Notes: generated by a model from the letters alone, not told the origin. A stretch of 64,000 bases of DNA from an uncultured Draconibacterium sp. (GCF_963677155.1 NZ_OY781884.1:4894501-4958500), one strand, 5' to 3'. Shown: positions 48,807 to 59,600, numbered from the stretch's first letter. Numbers and translations are program-made.

Positions 48807-51467
48807 TTAATCAAAAGCAGAAATGCTGAGTTTTACCTGAACACTTTCAAAATCACTTTCGCTGAAACCCGCAAAAATTCCCACATTACCTGCAAAAAAC
48901 AGGTTGTTTAAACTGTAGCCAATTTCCCAGTAATTATTGTATTCTGGCGTAGTAAGGTAATTTAGATGAAGGCTTTCGCTCCATGTTCGTTTATTAAAAA
49001 CCGAAAGGTATCGTAGTAACAGATATTCCGACCTGTACTCGGTCATTACGTTTAGGTAACTTTTGTTGGTACTTAAGGCATAGTCGTTTATCAGTTGAAA
49101 GCGATGCGTAAAAGGACGCATCATTACCGGAATTTCGGCTGTGCTAAAATGTTTGTATTGCGAAAAGTGCATTTGATCGGCTGTAAAATAGTGGCCGACA
49201 TTTAATCGCCAGTTAATTCCTGAACTTGGAGAGATATTAGCTTGTTGATGCACCGAGAAATCAATCCGACTAAATTCGGAGTCGGAATCAAAAAGATCGG
49301 GAACACCTCGTTTAAACGACAGGTCGAATTCATAAAAATCATTTACAAACAAAAACGGCGATTCTTCGAGCCACGGTTTGCGTTGCGATTTGTGGAAATT
49401 TAAACCGATACCATAACTAATGCTTTTTTGCTCGGCAAGGGCTGGATTATCTACTGTAAGGTTTCCGGGTAAATTAGGCTCAAAATCTTTATAATCCGAG
49501 AGCGGAAACGAAATGTTGTTTTTCAGTGGGTAAAAATGATCGTAGTTGAGGTTGGTATAATACCTGAAATATTTTTTAAAACGCTGCGAGAAATTCAGAT
49601 GTACAAATTCGCTTTCGTAAAACCGCATGTAGTTTTCTCCAAAAAACCACGAACTTAGAGCATTTACTGCCGGAGTAATTTCCTTAAGCCCGCTTTTAAA
49701 ATCGCTGCTTTGTTTGCCTGCATACAGGCTTATATGGTTTCCTTCAGCAAGGGAATTTACAAACTGCGTGTTCAGGCTACCATATAATACTTTGCGGTTA
49801 AACGCATAGCCAAGTTGCGGAGCAACATAAACCCGTTTTGTGGAATCGACTAAAAACCGAATACGAAATTCCTGTCGGTATTTATAGCCGTCAACAGCGT
49901 TAAAGTCAAAATTAACGGGCGACAGCAAACCATCGTAGCTCACGCGAATGGTAGAATCTTTCGAAAGATTATAGGCTCCGGTAAAAAGCTTGTCCAAAAA
50001 CTGTTTGGTATTTTCATTGCCTGATACAGAATCGTTTGAAGCCACTTTTTCCTGCAGTTTTAACGAATCGGCCATTCGGTAACTTTCTATTTCAGCCTGC
50101 GTTAAGGGAATACTTCTTACCGTATCCCAGGCAATAGTTGTTTGTAGTGAGTCGTTATTTCCCGAAATTCGGTAACTGCCGTAATCCGGCGCAACAATAG
50201 TTGAATCTTTGTACTGCTCTTTTAAGATTTTACGGTTCAAACGAGCCATTTTTTTTACATCTACATTGCTTAATTCTTCTTTGGTATTCAGGGAATTTAG
50301 TTCGTTAACCAGTTTTTCTTCTTTTTCACCAGGTTCCCGTTCAGGCTGTTCTGCACTGGTTTGTTCGGAAATTTTGCTGTTTTCGTACTGTATGTTGGAA
50401 TAGTTGTTTACAATGGAGTCGTATTTTACCGATGAGCCATAATAAAAGTTGCCCCGCAAACCCAACATGCCGAAATCGCCCGTAATATTGTGCGAAACCG
50501 GCAACCAGTTTTCGTTGTCCAGATTTTCGAACTGTTGTTTTATTCGATAATTAAAGAACTCGAAACTGGAGCTAAAATCGAGGTTGTAAATGCACCAAAG
50601 CTTGTCGACAATATAAATATAACCTTCAACCAGCTCATCGCTTTTCCGTTTTGGCGTAACACGAATTTTAAACACATCATAATCGTCAAGCGTAATAAAT
50701 CCATCGTAAACAAAATTGTAATGTTTTAGTGCCAGTATCGATAGTGGCGAAATCACGTCATTGGGGCGCTCGTTATAAAAACTGGCCGTCATCAGGCCTA
50801 TTACCGGCGGCTCATCAAAACCCGTTATTGAGCTCTTTTTGCTTATCACCTGCTGGTTGTACTGATCGGGATAGTCGTAAGTAATTCGATTTTGCGACTC
50901 TATTACATAAGTGACATTCTCTTTAAAATAATCCTTGAATTTACGACCGTCTTCCACCTCCTGCTTTTTAATCAGGTTTGGAATGTTGCTAAAAGCAAAA
51001 TTGGCTTTAATATACAGGTCGGCAGCATAATGTTTTATTTTCTTTCGGTAGTAAGGTGCTTTTGCAATGGCTTTACGCATAATGAAATAGGCAGGATCTT
51101 CATCGCCGGGAAACACCTTTATCTCTGCCAGCTCAAAATTTTGGGACTGCAAAGTAATGGGCAAAAACAAGCTGTCAGTTTGTAGACTAACTGTTTTCTC
51201 CAGCTTTTCGTAGCCCATTGAACGCACCGCAAGATGAAAAGTGCCGGTTGGCAAATTAAAGCTAAAATCGCCGTTGGTGTTTGATGTTGTGCCTTGCCGC
51301 GTTTCAGAAATATAAATGGTAGCATAAGGTACCGGTTGTTTTTGTTCGTCCAGAATGCGACCGGAGAGCATCTGCCCGCTGGCAAAAAAGTGTGTAGTAA
51401 GTAATAGTAAGGTAAAACAAACTGACAGCTTTCTGCCGGTTGATTGTTTGATTTTTTGGGTATACAT
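48807..51467 (-). CDS. DUF5686 outer-membrane protein with carboxypeptidase-like domain
   Basis: This 886-residue protein has a signal peptide ending ASGQ. A carboxypeptidase-regulatory-like domain (about 33-115; GRILDEQKQPVPYATIYI) precedes a DUF5686 region. The C-terminal 400 residues show alternating aromatic strands typical of an outer-membrane beta-barrel and end FESVQVKLSISAFD. DUF5686 proteins are confined to Bacteroidota and have no known function. It is transcribed alone. Confidence 0.85.
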   Translation of the reverse strand: MYTQKIKQSTGRKLSVCFTLLLLTTHFFASGQMLSGRILDEQKQPVPYATIYISETRQGTTSNTNGDFSFNLPTGTFHLAVRSMGYEKLEKTVSLQTDSLFLPITLQSQNFELAEIKVFPGDEDPAYFIMRKAIAKAPYYRKKIKHYAADLYIKANFAFSNIPNLIKKQEVEDGRKFKDYFKENVTYVIESQNRITYDYPDQYNQQVISKKSSITGFDEPPVIGLMTASFYNERPNDVISPLSILALKHYNFVYDGFITLDDYDVFKIRVTPKRKSDELVEGYIYIVDKLWCIYNLDFSSSFEFFNYRIKQQFENLDNENWLPVSHNITGDFGMLGLRGNFYYGSSVKYDSIVNNYSNIQYENSKISEQTSAEQPEREPGEKEEKLVNELNSLNTKEELSNVDVKKMARLNRKILKEQYKDSTIVAPDYGSYRISGNNDSLQTTIAWDTVRSIPLTQAEIESYRMADSLKLQEKVASNDSVSGNENTKQFLDKLFTGAYNLSKDSTIRVSYDGLLSPVNFDFNAVDGYKYRQEFRIRFLVDSTKRVYVAPQLGYAFNRKVLYGSLNTQFVNSLAEGNHISLYAGKQSSDFKSGLKEITPAVNALSSWFFGENYMRFYESEFVHLNFSQRFKKYFRYYTNLNYDHFYPLKNNISFPLSDYKDFEPNLPGNLTVDNPALAEQKSISYGIGLNFHKSQRKPWLEESPFLFVNDFYEFDLSFKRGVPDLFDSDSEFSRIDFSVHQQANISPSSGINWRLNVGHYFTADQMHFSQYKHFSTAEIPVMMRPFTHRFQLINDYALSTNKSYLNVMTEYRSEYLLLRYLSVFNKRTWSESLHLNYLTTPEYNNYWEIGYSLNNLFFAGNVGIFAGFSESDFESVQVKLSISAFD

Positions 51468-51835
51468 GGCTTTTTTCTGTTTTCAGCTGCAAGAAAAAGA
51501 AAAAAATAATCTCTTTGAAATATTTATTGTTAAAAAGTATTTATTGCTGTAAGCTCAATTATTACCAACAAATTGCACTGCTTTAACTGCCACACCTGAA
51601 AATTGAAACAATAGAGTACGCATTTTTTTGTTCTTTAAACTGTTCCTGTGCATTTCATAAAAATTTAGGTTTTCAAGTGCTTTATCTCCTGGCGTCAATT
51701 CAAATTATAAATGTTCGTTACATTAAAAATAGTGATAAATTTGCGCTGCGATATATAAGAAGGTTGTTGTGAGTGCTAAAAGAGCAATTAAACTTTCTAT
51801 GTATATTTCGGTTTAAAACAACTAAACTTATTATC
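51468..51835. other. Intergenic region between divergent genes
   Basis: No gene or repeat is seen. It holds the likely promoter of the CYTH gene near 51714-51743. Confidence 0.5.
51714..51743 (+). promoter_or_regulatory. Promoter of the CYTH gene
   Basis: TTCG (51714-51717, an imperfect -33), an 18-base spacer and TAAATTTG (51736-51743) lie 92 bases before the start codon. Confidence 0.4.
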
Positions 51836-52294
51836 ATGATTGAAATTGAGAGAAAATTTCTTGTTGATACCAATATATGGTGCCCAAAGGATTCGGGGAA
51901 TCCGATTGTTCAGGGCTACTTGTCAACCGATAAAGAACGTGTAGTTCGTGTACGCATAAAAGGCGATAAAGCCTGGTTGACGATAAAAGGCAAAACGCAG
52001 GGGATTTCACGTATTGAAATGGAATATGAAATACCTGTAAACGAAGCCGAAATTTTAATGAAACTGTGTCATGATTTTCCTGTTCGAAAAAAGAGGTATG
52101 TGGAGACGATTAATGAGATGACTTGGGAGATTGATGTATTTGAAGATGAAAATGCCGGTCTTGTTCTGGCCGAAGTAGAACTGAGCAATGAGAATGAAAA
52201 AATTGAATTGCCCAATTGGGTAACTCAAGAGGTGAGCACTGATCATCGGTATTTTAATTCGTGGTTGTCGGAGCACCCTTATACAACGTGGTAG
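51836..52294 (+). CDS. CYTH-domain (triphosphate tunnel metalloenzyme) protein
   Basis: This 152-residue protein begins MIEIERKFLV, which contains the ExExK signature of the CYTH/TTM family. Later strands carry RVRIKGDKAWLTIKG, ISRIEMEYEIP and WEIDVFEDENAGLVLAEVEL. Bacterial members of this size hydrolyse inorganic triphosphate or related phosphates with a divalent metal. The reading frame is open 21 codons further upstream, but the ExExK motif must be at the N-terminus, so the ATG at 51836 is the start. Confidence 0.9.
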   Translation: MIEIERKFLVDTNIWCPKDSGNPIVQGYLSTDKERVVRVRIKGDKAWLTIKGKTQGISRIEMEYEIPVNEAEILMKLCHDFPVRKKRYVETINEMTWEIDVFEDENAGLVLAEVELSNENEKIELPNWVTQEVSTDHRYFNSWLSEHPYTTW

Positions 52295-52383
52295 TGTGTC
52301 AGTTTTTTTTGAGGCTGAGCAAATTAAAAGATAGGTGTTAATCGTTTAGGGGTTTAAAATATAGGATAACATAACAATGGTAT

Positions 52384-52391
52384 TATTTTTG
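52384..52391 (+). promoter_or_regulatory. -7 box for the DUF3078 gene
   Basis: TATTTTTG lies 30 bases before the ATG at 52422 and just after the earlier in-frame ATG at 52377, arguing that translation begins at 52422. Confidence 0.38.
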
Positions 52392-52421
52392 CGTTTAATC
52401 CGAAAGCTAAAAACAGTTTAT

Positions 52422-54410
52422 ATGTTCTCAGGGAAAGGGAAATTTTATTTATTTATTCTGTTATTTACCGGCTTCTCAAAACTGTTATTTGCACAAAACT
52501 CTGTATATGAAGAGGAATTGTTGCGAAATAATATTCAGGTTTTAAGAAGCTATTTTATTGAAAATAGCAACTGGCACGTTGTTAAAAAAGAGGTAGGTAA
52601 CGATGTGGAGTCTCTATTGCATTTTATCGAAGATGAATCGATTGATGAAATAATTAAAAATCTGAATGACACACTGCGTGTTAACGGGAATTATGTAATG
52701 CGTTTGCCCGAAGAAGTGGAAGACAGTTTAAGTGTTCCGGGGTTTGTGCCTTATGCCGGACAGCAAAAGAAAATTCAGACTATTGAGACGGAATACAGGG
52801 AAAGTGTAAAACCCGAAGATATAACCGTTCCGCCGGTCATAATTCGTGAAGCCGAAAATGAAGTGCGGCAGGTACCCAAAGGCGAGGGAATGTGGCTTTT
52901 TAACGATTCTGTTTATGTTTTTCCTGAAGAGCTTTATATTCCGGAAGTGATTCCCGACTCGATCTTAAATTCTCCTGAGATGTTTAGTGAGCTTATTCGT
53001 CGGGATAGTCTTCGGAGAGAATACATCGAAGAAAAACGAGTATTTTATAACGACTCGGTTAAAGCCGACTACATAAGCAGAATAGTTAGTGTTTACCGCG
53101 CTGAGAAATACAATGAAAACCTGCAATACCGCATAAAACGCTACAAAGATCAGGTTAAACTTAATAATTACTACGTTTTAAAAGCTTATAACGATCAGGT
53201 AGTGGCACAGGTTAACGACTCGATAAAAGCCGTTTTAAATGTGTTGATGGATTATGCCGACCATATTGATACCACACGTTTGTCGTTTATTAATTTATAT
53301 GGCGAAGAGGAGGACCTATTAATGCAGAAAGGAGCCGAACGCTATTCACGCATCTGGTTAAAAAACGAGCAGAACGATTCGTTGGCAGTTATGCTTAAAA
53401 ATATAGATAAACATACGGTGCAAATGTTGATCGACGATGGGTTTACTTTTTCTCGTTTTAAAGAAAAACAAACCAAAGACTTTAATTTCGAGAGCCTGAA
53501 GCCCAGCTACAATAAATTTAAGGGTGTAAGAAAGCGTTACGAACTTGAAACCCCCTGGAATATTGGTGGCGAAGGAAGTATTGGAATTACCCAAACTTAT
53601 CTTGATAACTGGAAAAAAGGAGGGAAAAGCTCATTGGCCACGTTAATGGTTTTAAAAGGTTTTGCAAATTATTCGCGCAAAGATGGTAAGGTAAAGTGGG
53701 AGAATTCGGCAGAATTCAGGAATGGTTGGATCAAGCCTGGTGGAGAAGAATCGGAGTTGCAAAAAAATGATGATAAGTTTGAACTCACATCGCGTTACGG
53801 CTTAAGTGCCTTTAAAAAATGGTACTACAGTGCCGAGCTAAACTTTAACACGCAGTTATTTAGAGGTTATAAATATCCTAAAGCAGATAATCCGGAGGTG
53901 CTTTCTGCATTTTTAGCTCCCTCAACAACTTATCTAAAAGTTGGTTTAGACTATAAACCAAATAAGAAACTGTCTTTGTTTCTATCGCCATTGACAATGA
54001 AAAATGTTTTTGTGCGCGATACAGCTTTAGTTAATCCGGTTAATTTTGGTATTGATGAAGGAAGAAAAGCATTTTGGGAACCGGGTATCAATGCCGACTT
54101 AAGTTACAAAACACAAATAACCGACGACATTACTTATGAAACGAAATACAAGATGTTTATGAACTACAAAGCCCCGTTTAAAAAATTCGACTTAAATTGG
54201 GAGAACAACTTAAAAATGCAGTTAAACTCATTCATCGATGTGCGTTTAATGTTTCACTTTATTTACGACGACGATGTTAAGTTTCCTGTTTACGATACTG
54301 AAGGCAACAAAAGTGGCGAAGAAGCCAAACTGCAGATAAAAGAGTTTTTCACTATTGGATTTTCGTATAAAATAAACAAGAAAGTAATGCGCACTCATCG
54401 AATCCTCTAA
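52422..54410 (+). CDS. DUF3078 outer-membrane-type protein with long N-terminal extension
   Basis: This 662-residue protein has a signal peptide ending LLFAQ. The C-terminal half is a DUF3078 domain (WNIGGEGSIGITQTYLDNWK, KVKWENSAEFRNGW, then barrel-like strands to the C-terminus). Roughly 330 N-terminal residues are charged, include heptad-like stretches and have no recognised domain. DUF3078 proteins are Bacteroidota outer-membrane proteins of unknown role and are often shorter. It is monocistronic by context. Confidence 0.8.
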   Translation: MFSGKGKFYLFILLFTGFSKLLFAQNSVYEEELLRNNIQVLRSYFIENSNWHVVKKEVGNDVESLLHFIEDESIDEIIKNLNDTLRVNGNYVMRLPEEVEDSLSVPGFVPYAGQQKKIQTIETEYRESVKPEDITVPPVIIREAENEVRQVPKGEGMWLFNDSVYVFPEELYIPEVIPDSILNSPEMFSELIRRDSLRREYIEEKRVFYNDSVKADYISRIVSVYRAEKYNENLQYRIKRYKDQVKLNNYYVLKAYNDQVVAQVNDSIKAVLNVLMDYADHIDTTRLSFINLYGEEEDLLMQKGAERYSRIWLKNEQNDSLAVMLKNIDKHTVQMLIDDGFTFSRFKEKQTKDFNFESLKPSYNKFKGVRKRYELETPWNIGGEGSIGITQTYLDNWKKGGKSSLATLMVLKGFANYSRKDGKVKWENSAEFRNGWIKPGGEESELQKNDDKFELTSRYGLSAFKKWYYSAELNFNTQLFRGYKYPKADNPEVLSAFLAPSTTYLKVGLDYKPNKKLSLFLSPLTMKNVFVRDTALVNPVNFGIDEGRKAFWEPGINADLSYKTQITDDITYETKYKMFMNYKAPFKKFDLNWENNLKMQLNSFIDVRLMFHFIYDDDVKFPVYDTEGNKSGEEAKLQIKEFFTIGFSYKINKKVMRTHRIL

Positions 54411-54464
54411 TATTCGAATAGAGATTTTTTTGCTGTGACAATCTATCTATTAGGAAAGAAAAAT

Positions 54465-54472
54465 TACTTTTG
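54465..54472 (+). promoter_or_regulatory. -7 box for the START-like gene
   Basis: TACTTTTG lies 15 bases before the ATG at 54488 and overlaps the alternative TTG start at 54470, favouring the ATG. Confidence 0.38.
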
Positions 54473-54487
54473 ATAAAAAGACAGTTC

Positions 54488-54865
54488 ATGAAGGATTTAA
54501 AACGATATTATACAATTACCGCCGACCCAAAAGATGTTTACAACGCTTTAACCAACGAGAAGATGTTGGAGATATGGACGGGCGAAACAGCTGTTATGCC
54601 GTTAGAACCAAACACGGAATTTTCGTTGTGGGGGGGAAGTATTTCAGGAATAAATGTTGAATTTGAACAGGATAAAAAGATCGTTCAAAAATGGTTCTTT
54701 GGAGAAGAAATGGAAGATTCGCTGGTGACAATAAAATTGCATCCGCATAAAAAAGGAACAAGCATTGAATTGCGTCACACGAATATTCCCGACGAGGCTT
54801 TTGATAACATCTCTGAAGGTTGGGATGAAGATTATTTTGGAGCTCTTAATGAACTGTTTATCTAG
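54488..54865 (+). CDS. AHSA1/START-like (SRPBCC) domain protein
   Basis: This 125-residue protein has the helix-grip fold pattern of SRPBCC/AHSA1 proteins: ITADPKDVYNALTNEKMLEIW at the N-terminus and GWDEDYFGALNEL at the C-terminus, with central beta strands. Such proteins bind hydrophobic ligands or, in eukaryotes, stimulate Hsp90. The ligand is unknown. The ATG at 54488 is preferred over TTG at 54470 because a promoter box overlaps the latter. Confidence 0.82.
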   Translation: MKDLKRYYTITADPKDVYNALTNEKMLEIWTGETAVMPLEPNTEFSLWGGSISGINVEFEQDKKIVQKWFFGEEMEDSLVTIKLHPHKKGTSIELRHTNIPDEAFDNISEGWDEDYFGALNELFI

Positions 54866-54900
54866 TCAGGAAGCAGGTTGTCGTTCGTACGGCGTTAGTA

Positions 54901-55371
54901 TTATTGCTTCAGCTCTTCCTGTAATAGGTCTCTTACCTCAAGAAAGTTACGTTCCAGTTTTAGCATATTTTCAATAAAAAAGTTGTAGATGTCGGGCCAT
55001 TGATTCTGGCGATGAAAATCAACACCTTCTTTTCGTGTGAAAATGCGACAAACCTCGGCACCACTGTCTTCGCGCTCGTGGAAAAACTCCCAGAGCAATC
55101 CTTCTTCAAAACCATCTTCAATCACCGGCTTGTATCTTTCCAGAAATTCGTAAGCTTTTAATCTTTTGTTTTCATTTTTGTTGCCCAGTTCGAGAATTAC
55201 CAACGCATTTTCGCGACTAACATCAAAACGTAGTGCCACACCTTTAATTTTGGTTTTGTGGAGTACCCATTTCCGTTTCCTGTATTTTAATTCAGGATGC
55301 ACGCTGCAGCGCTTGTCAAACAGTTGCCAGAAATCAATTTTTAATTGTCGCAATTCCTCTTTTGAATACAT
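54901..55371 (-). CDS. DUF4268 domain protein
   Basis: This 156-residue protein matches DUF4268 (KIDFWQLFDKRC, KYRKRKWVLHKTKIKG, GLLWEFFHEREDSG, NQWPDIYNFFIENM). In other bacteria DUF4268 occurs alone or fused to nuclease-like domains; no function is established. There is no signal peptide, so it is cytoplasmic. It is convergent with the START-like gene and divergent from the M23-like gene. Confidence 0.85.
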   Translation of the reverse strand: MYSKEELRQLKIDFWQLFDKRCSVHPELKYRKRKWVLHKTKIKGVALRFDVSRENALVILELGNKNENKRLKAYEFLERYKPVIEDGFEEGLLWEFFHEREDSGAEVCRIFTRKEGVDFHRQNQWPDIYNFFIENMLKLERNFLEVRDLLQEELKQ

Positions 55372-55427
55372 GCGCCAAAGGTAAATTAAATTTAATTTTT
55401 ATATTTATAATTTGTGAAACACACTAT

Positions 55428-56312
55428 ATGACTCATAAAATACTTCTATTGTTAAATTTAGTATTGATTTCCTGTATTTCAGTGGCGCAGTATGTTGAAG
55501 TACAGGCAAACTACAATTCGGTTGGCGATTGTGTTTTTGATGCTTACAATAACGCAAAAGTACCTATGTACTTGCACATTAACTTTTCCGATCTGGAAAA
55601 CACCACGTTTAACGAACCGTTGCCCTTTGTAAAGAAAGTTGAGCCGGGTTTTAACAGTCTTTTTACGCTTCAACACGATCTTGATGATGGAATTCTCAGG
55701 TTTAATTATGATATTGAAACCTTCCGATCGAATCCAACAGCTGATGTAGATCTTGATTTTCCCTATTTAATTCCTTTAAAAGAAGGTGAAAACGTATCGG
55801 TTTTTGATGTGAAAAGTATTGATGGTTTTTGGGGAAATGATACACCAGATTCGTGGTTTGCAACAGGTTTTATGGCCGGGCAGGGAGACGCTGTTTTTGC
55901 AAGCCGCAACGGTATTGTTGCCGAACTTATTGGAAAATCAAGAACCGAAGATTCGAGTCTGTGGTATCATGCCTACACAAATAGTATTACCTTATTACAG
56001 CCCGACGGAACTTTAATATGTTATCATGGTGTTCAGTATAATTCGGAGCAACTTGTGGTAGGACAAAAAGTATATGCCGGGCAAAAAATAGGGGAATTGG
56101 CCAATAAAAACGGCGAGTTGGTTGTACTTATCTTTCACGATTCCTTATTTAACAAAAATTTATCGTTTGTAATTCCACAATTTGTGGTAAACAAGAATGG
56201 CAATGCAAAAATTCTGACCGTTGTAAAACCCTACATCGTATATCATCCTAACGCGATTAGAGGCCAGGAAATGACAAACAGGGAAAAAAGGAAGCTACTG
56301 AAATACAGGTAG
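55428..56312 (+). CDS. M23-like secreted protein, probably without peptidase activity
   Basis: From the ATG at 55428 the protein has 294 residues and a signal peptide ending SVAQ. The middle and C-terminal part resembles a LytM/M23 fold (ASRNGIVAELIG, TLLQPDGTLICYHGVQYN, VVGQKVYAGQKIGELANKNGE). The canonical HxxxD zinc pair is missing, and the usual HLHF motif reads LIFHDS, so at least two ligands are absent. It probably binds peptidoglycan or regulates another hydrolase, like degenerate LytM factors. Confidence 0.7.
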   Translation: MTHKILLLLNLVLISCISVAQYVEVQANYNSVGDCVFDAYNNAKVPMYLHINFSDLENTTFNEPLPFVKKVEPGFNSLFTLQHDLDDGILRFNYDIETFRSNPTADVDLDFPYLIPLKEGENVSVFDVKSIDGFWGNDTPDSWFATGFMAGQGDAVFASRNGIVAELIGKSRTEDSSLWYHAYTNSITLLQPDGTLICYHGVQYNSEQLVVGQKVYAGQKIGELANKNGELVVLIFHDSLFNKNLSFVIPQFVVNKNGNAKILTVVKPYIVYHPNAIRGQEMTNREKRKLLKYR

Positions 56313-56455
56313 ATTTTCGGTCTTGCTTGCTTTTGTTAAAGCAAATAAAATTTGATCATCTCCCCAATATTAATAGATGAAATACTTTTGTAATTTACAT
56401 AATTGTTAAATATTGTTAATTCATTTTGTCAAAAATAATGTTTCTGTCTTTTGAA

Positions 56456-56471
56456 TGTGATAAATATCACT
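56456..56471 (+). promoter_or_regulatory. CRP/FNR-like binding palindrome
   Basis: TGTGA, six bases, then TCACT: a near-perfect match to the CRP consensus TGTGA-N6-TCACA. Its centre is about 42 bases before the transcription start expected from the -7 box at 56492, the position used by class II activators. Confidence 0.5.
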
Positions 56472-56491
56472 TCTTTATATTTTGTATTTGC

Positions 56492-56499
56492 TAAATTTG
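56492..56499 (+). promoter_or_regulatory. -7 box for the SusCD operon
   Basis: TAAATTTG matches TAnnTTTG. No -33 TTTG is seen at the usual spacing, as expected if an activator compensates. Confidence 0.4.
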
Positions 56500-56694
56500 T
56501 GAACATATGAAAATGCTAATGTTTTGAATTATATTCCGTTAAGTCTTTTATCTTGGCCTTAAATAAGGTATCAATATCAAATACATTAAACAATTAATTT
56601 ATGTAAAAATTTGTTAATTTATGTATTTTTCATCTAATTTGTTGGTGAGTATTTAAAGTGAGTGAGTTATTTACTAATATTTAAATTTTATTCT

Positions 56695-59600
56695 ATGAAA
56701 AAAATTGCGCTAATGCTATTGGGCATTGCCTTGTTTGGCGTGCTTGTTGCTGAAGCACAGGTAAAAAGTATCACAGGTACTGTAACTAGTTCCGAGGATG
56801 ATATGGGAATACCCGGTGTTTCAGTAAGTATTAAAGGTACCACAATTGGTACAGTTACGAATCTTGATGGGAAATACCAGTTGGAAGTACCATCCGACGC
56901 TACTACCCTGATTTTCTCGTTTGTTGGTATGAAACCGCAGGAAGTTGAGATTAGTGGCACAACTATCAACGTAGCAATGGAATCTGACCTTGTAGGGATT
57001 GACGAGGTGATGGTTGTTGCTTATGGTACTACTAAAAGATCTCAGTTTGTTGGATCCGCAAAAGCAGTAAGTGGTGAAGAACTTGCGACCAAATCTACCT
57101 CAAACATAAGTAATGCTTTGCAGGGGGCTGCTGCTGGTGTTCAAGTTGTTAATGGTAGTGGACAACCGGGGACAGGAGCAAAAATTCGTATTCGTGGGGT
57201 TGGTTCTATTAATGGAGGAACAGCTCCATTGTATATTGTTGATGGGAGTCCTTATGAGTTTAGCCTGAATACGATAAATCCCAATGATATTCAGTCGATT
57301 ACAGTCTTAAAAGATGCTTCTTCAACTGCGATTTATGGTGCTCGTGGAGCAAACGGAGTAATTCTTATAACCACAAAGAATGGTTCTAAAGACGGAAAAA
57401 TTGTTGTAAATGTTGATGCAAAATGGGGCCATTCAACTCGTGGTGTTCCAACTTATGATGTAATGACTGACCCTGCAATGTATTACGAAACAGCTTATAA
57501 AGCGCTGTATAACTCGCAGGCCTATAATGGTGTTTCTGCAGCCGATGCTTATGCATATGCTGATGCTAACTTCTTAACGCAGTCAGGAGTTGGTTACCAG
57601 ATTTATTCTTATCCGGAAGGAGAACGGTTAATTGGTACTAATTTTAAATTAAATCCAAATGCAACGTTAGGCTATGCTGATGATGATTTTTATTATACGC
57701 CGGATAACTGGGAAGATGAAACATTAGCGACGAATAATTTGCGTCAGGAATATAATGTGTCAATACGTGGAGGACAGAATAATTCTCAATATTTTATTTC
57801 TGGTGGCTATTTGGAAGATCCGGGTATTATTGAGGGCTCTGGTTTTTCTCGTTATACTCTTAGAGGAAAGATTGATTCCCAAGCAAAAGACTGGCTAGCA
57901 GTAGGCCTGTCAGCATCATACGTAAATACAAAATTGGAAAGTCCCGATTATCAAGGAAAATGGGGAAGTACTGGTAATGTTTTTTATGCAAGTAACATGA
58001 TGGCTCCGATTTATCCTTTTTATGTAAGAAATGTTAATGGCACTATTGCTGAAGACAGTAATGGTTATAAGATTTACGATCAGGGAACCTCAACTAATTT
58101 TACCAGACCTGGTTCTGCGCCTAGAGGTAATAATGCAATTAATTTATTGTTAAATACAGACAAGGAGGTCAGAGATCTTTTTGCGGGATCTTTTTATGCA
58201 AAATTAACTCCTTTTTCGGGTTTTTCTTTTACTGCCCGTCTATCTCCCGAGACCTCTAATAAAAGAAAGAATAATTTGTCAAATCCGTTTTACGGATCTA
58301 TTCCTTCGGAAGGTGTAGTTTCTGTAAGTCAACGTCGGATTTTTACGTTTAATCAGCAGTATTTAGCTAACTACAAAAAGGCAATTACAGAATCTCATAA
58401 TATAGAAGTTTTAGCAGGTTTTGAAAGTTTTACATTAAAAAACCAATATTTGGGAGCAAGTAATGATCATCTGTATGATCCATTTATTGCTGAACTTGAC
58501 AATGCTTTTGGAACTCAGCCAACAAGTGCAAATGCAAGTTCTTATACACATAATTATGCAACTGAAGGTTTTGTTGGTCGTTTACAATATGATTTTCAAG
58601 AGCGTTTCTTCTTTAATGCATCTGTAAGACATGAAGGATCATCTCGTTTTTCTGCCGATAATCGTTGGGGAACATTTGGTAGTGTTGGAGCTGCATGGCT
58701 GATATCTAAAGAAGCTTTTATGCTACCGACTGCAAACTGGCTTCGCGAACTGAAATACAAAGTAAGTTACGGAACACAAGGAAATGATCAAATTGGTATA
58801 TATGATGAAAGTAGTAGTAGTTACTCATATTATGCATATAGAAATAGATATGACATTTCATATAACAGTGATACCGGAGAGTATACAAAAGTACTTAAAG
58901 AGAGTGGAAATCCTGATTTAACATGGGAAGCACAGAAGCTGTTTAACACGGGAGTTGAATTTGCCCTTGCAAATAATTTATTAAGTGGTAGTGTTGACTA
59001 CTTCCGTCGTGAGAACTCAGACATGTTGTTTAATGAACCACAACCTGTTTCTTCAGGTTTGTCAACAATCCCAAAGAATATTGGGTCGGTTGTAAACCAA
59101 GGTTTTGAAGTTGATCTAAATTCTGAAATTTTAAGAACTAGTCAATTGACTTGGAGCATATTTGCCAATATAACCCATATAAAAAGTGAGATTAAGGAAT
59201 TACCAGAATATACAAAATCAACTGGAGGTATTAAACGTTCTTCATACATTCTGAAGGAAGGCGGTTCTTTAAACCAAGCTTATTTGGTTCAATATGCCGG
59301 TGTTGACAAAGAAACAGGAATGTCTTTGTATTATGTAGACCCTGACAATGATGATTACTCTACTACTACTGATTACAGTGCCGCAGAACAGACTGACCTG
59401 GGAGATATAGGCGTAAAATGGTACGGTGGCTTTGGTACAAATTTAAACGCATACGGTTTTGACCTTGGAGTACAGTTTGCCTATCAATTAGGAGGAAAAG
59501 CTTATGATGGTTCTTATCAGGAGCTGATGCACACCGGAAAAGAAATAGGGCGTAACTGGCATACAGATATCTTGGATGCCTGGACTCCTTCAAACACGGA

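Larger units (their letters stand above)
56313..56694. other. AT-rich control region of the SusCD operon
   Basis: No gene is present. It contains a CRP-like palindrome at 56456-56471 and a -7 box at 56492-56499, and several further T-rich elements. The leader would be about 190 bases. Confidence 0.55.
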
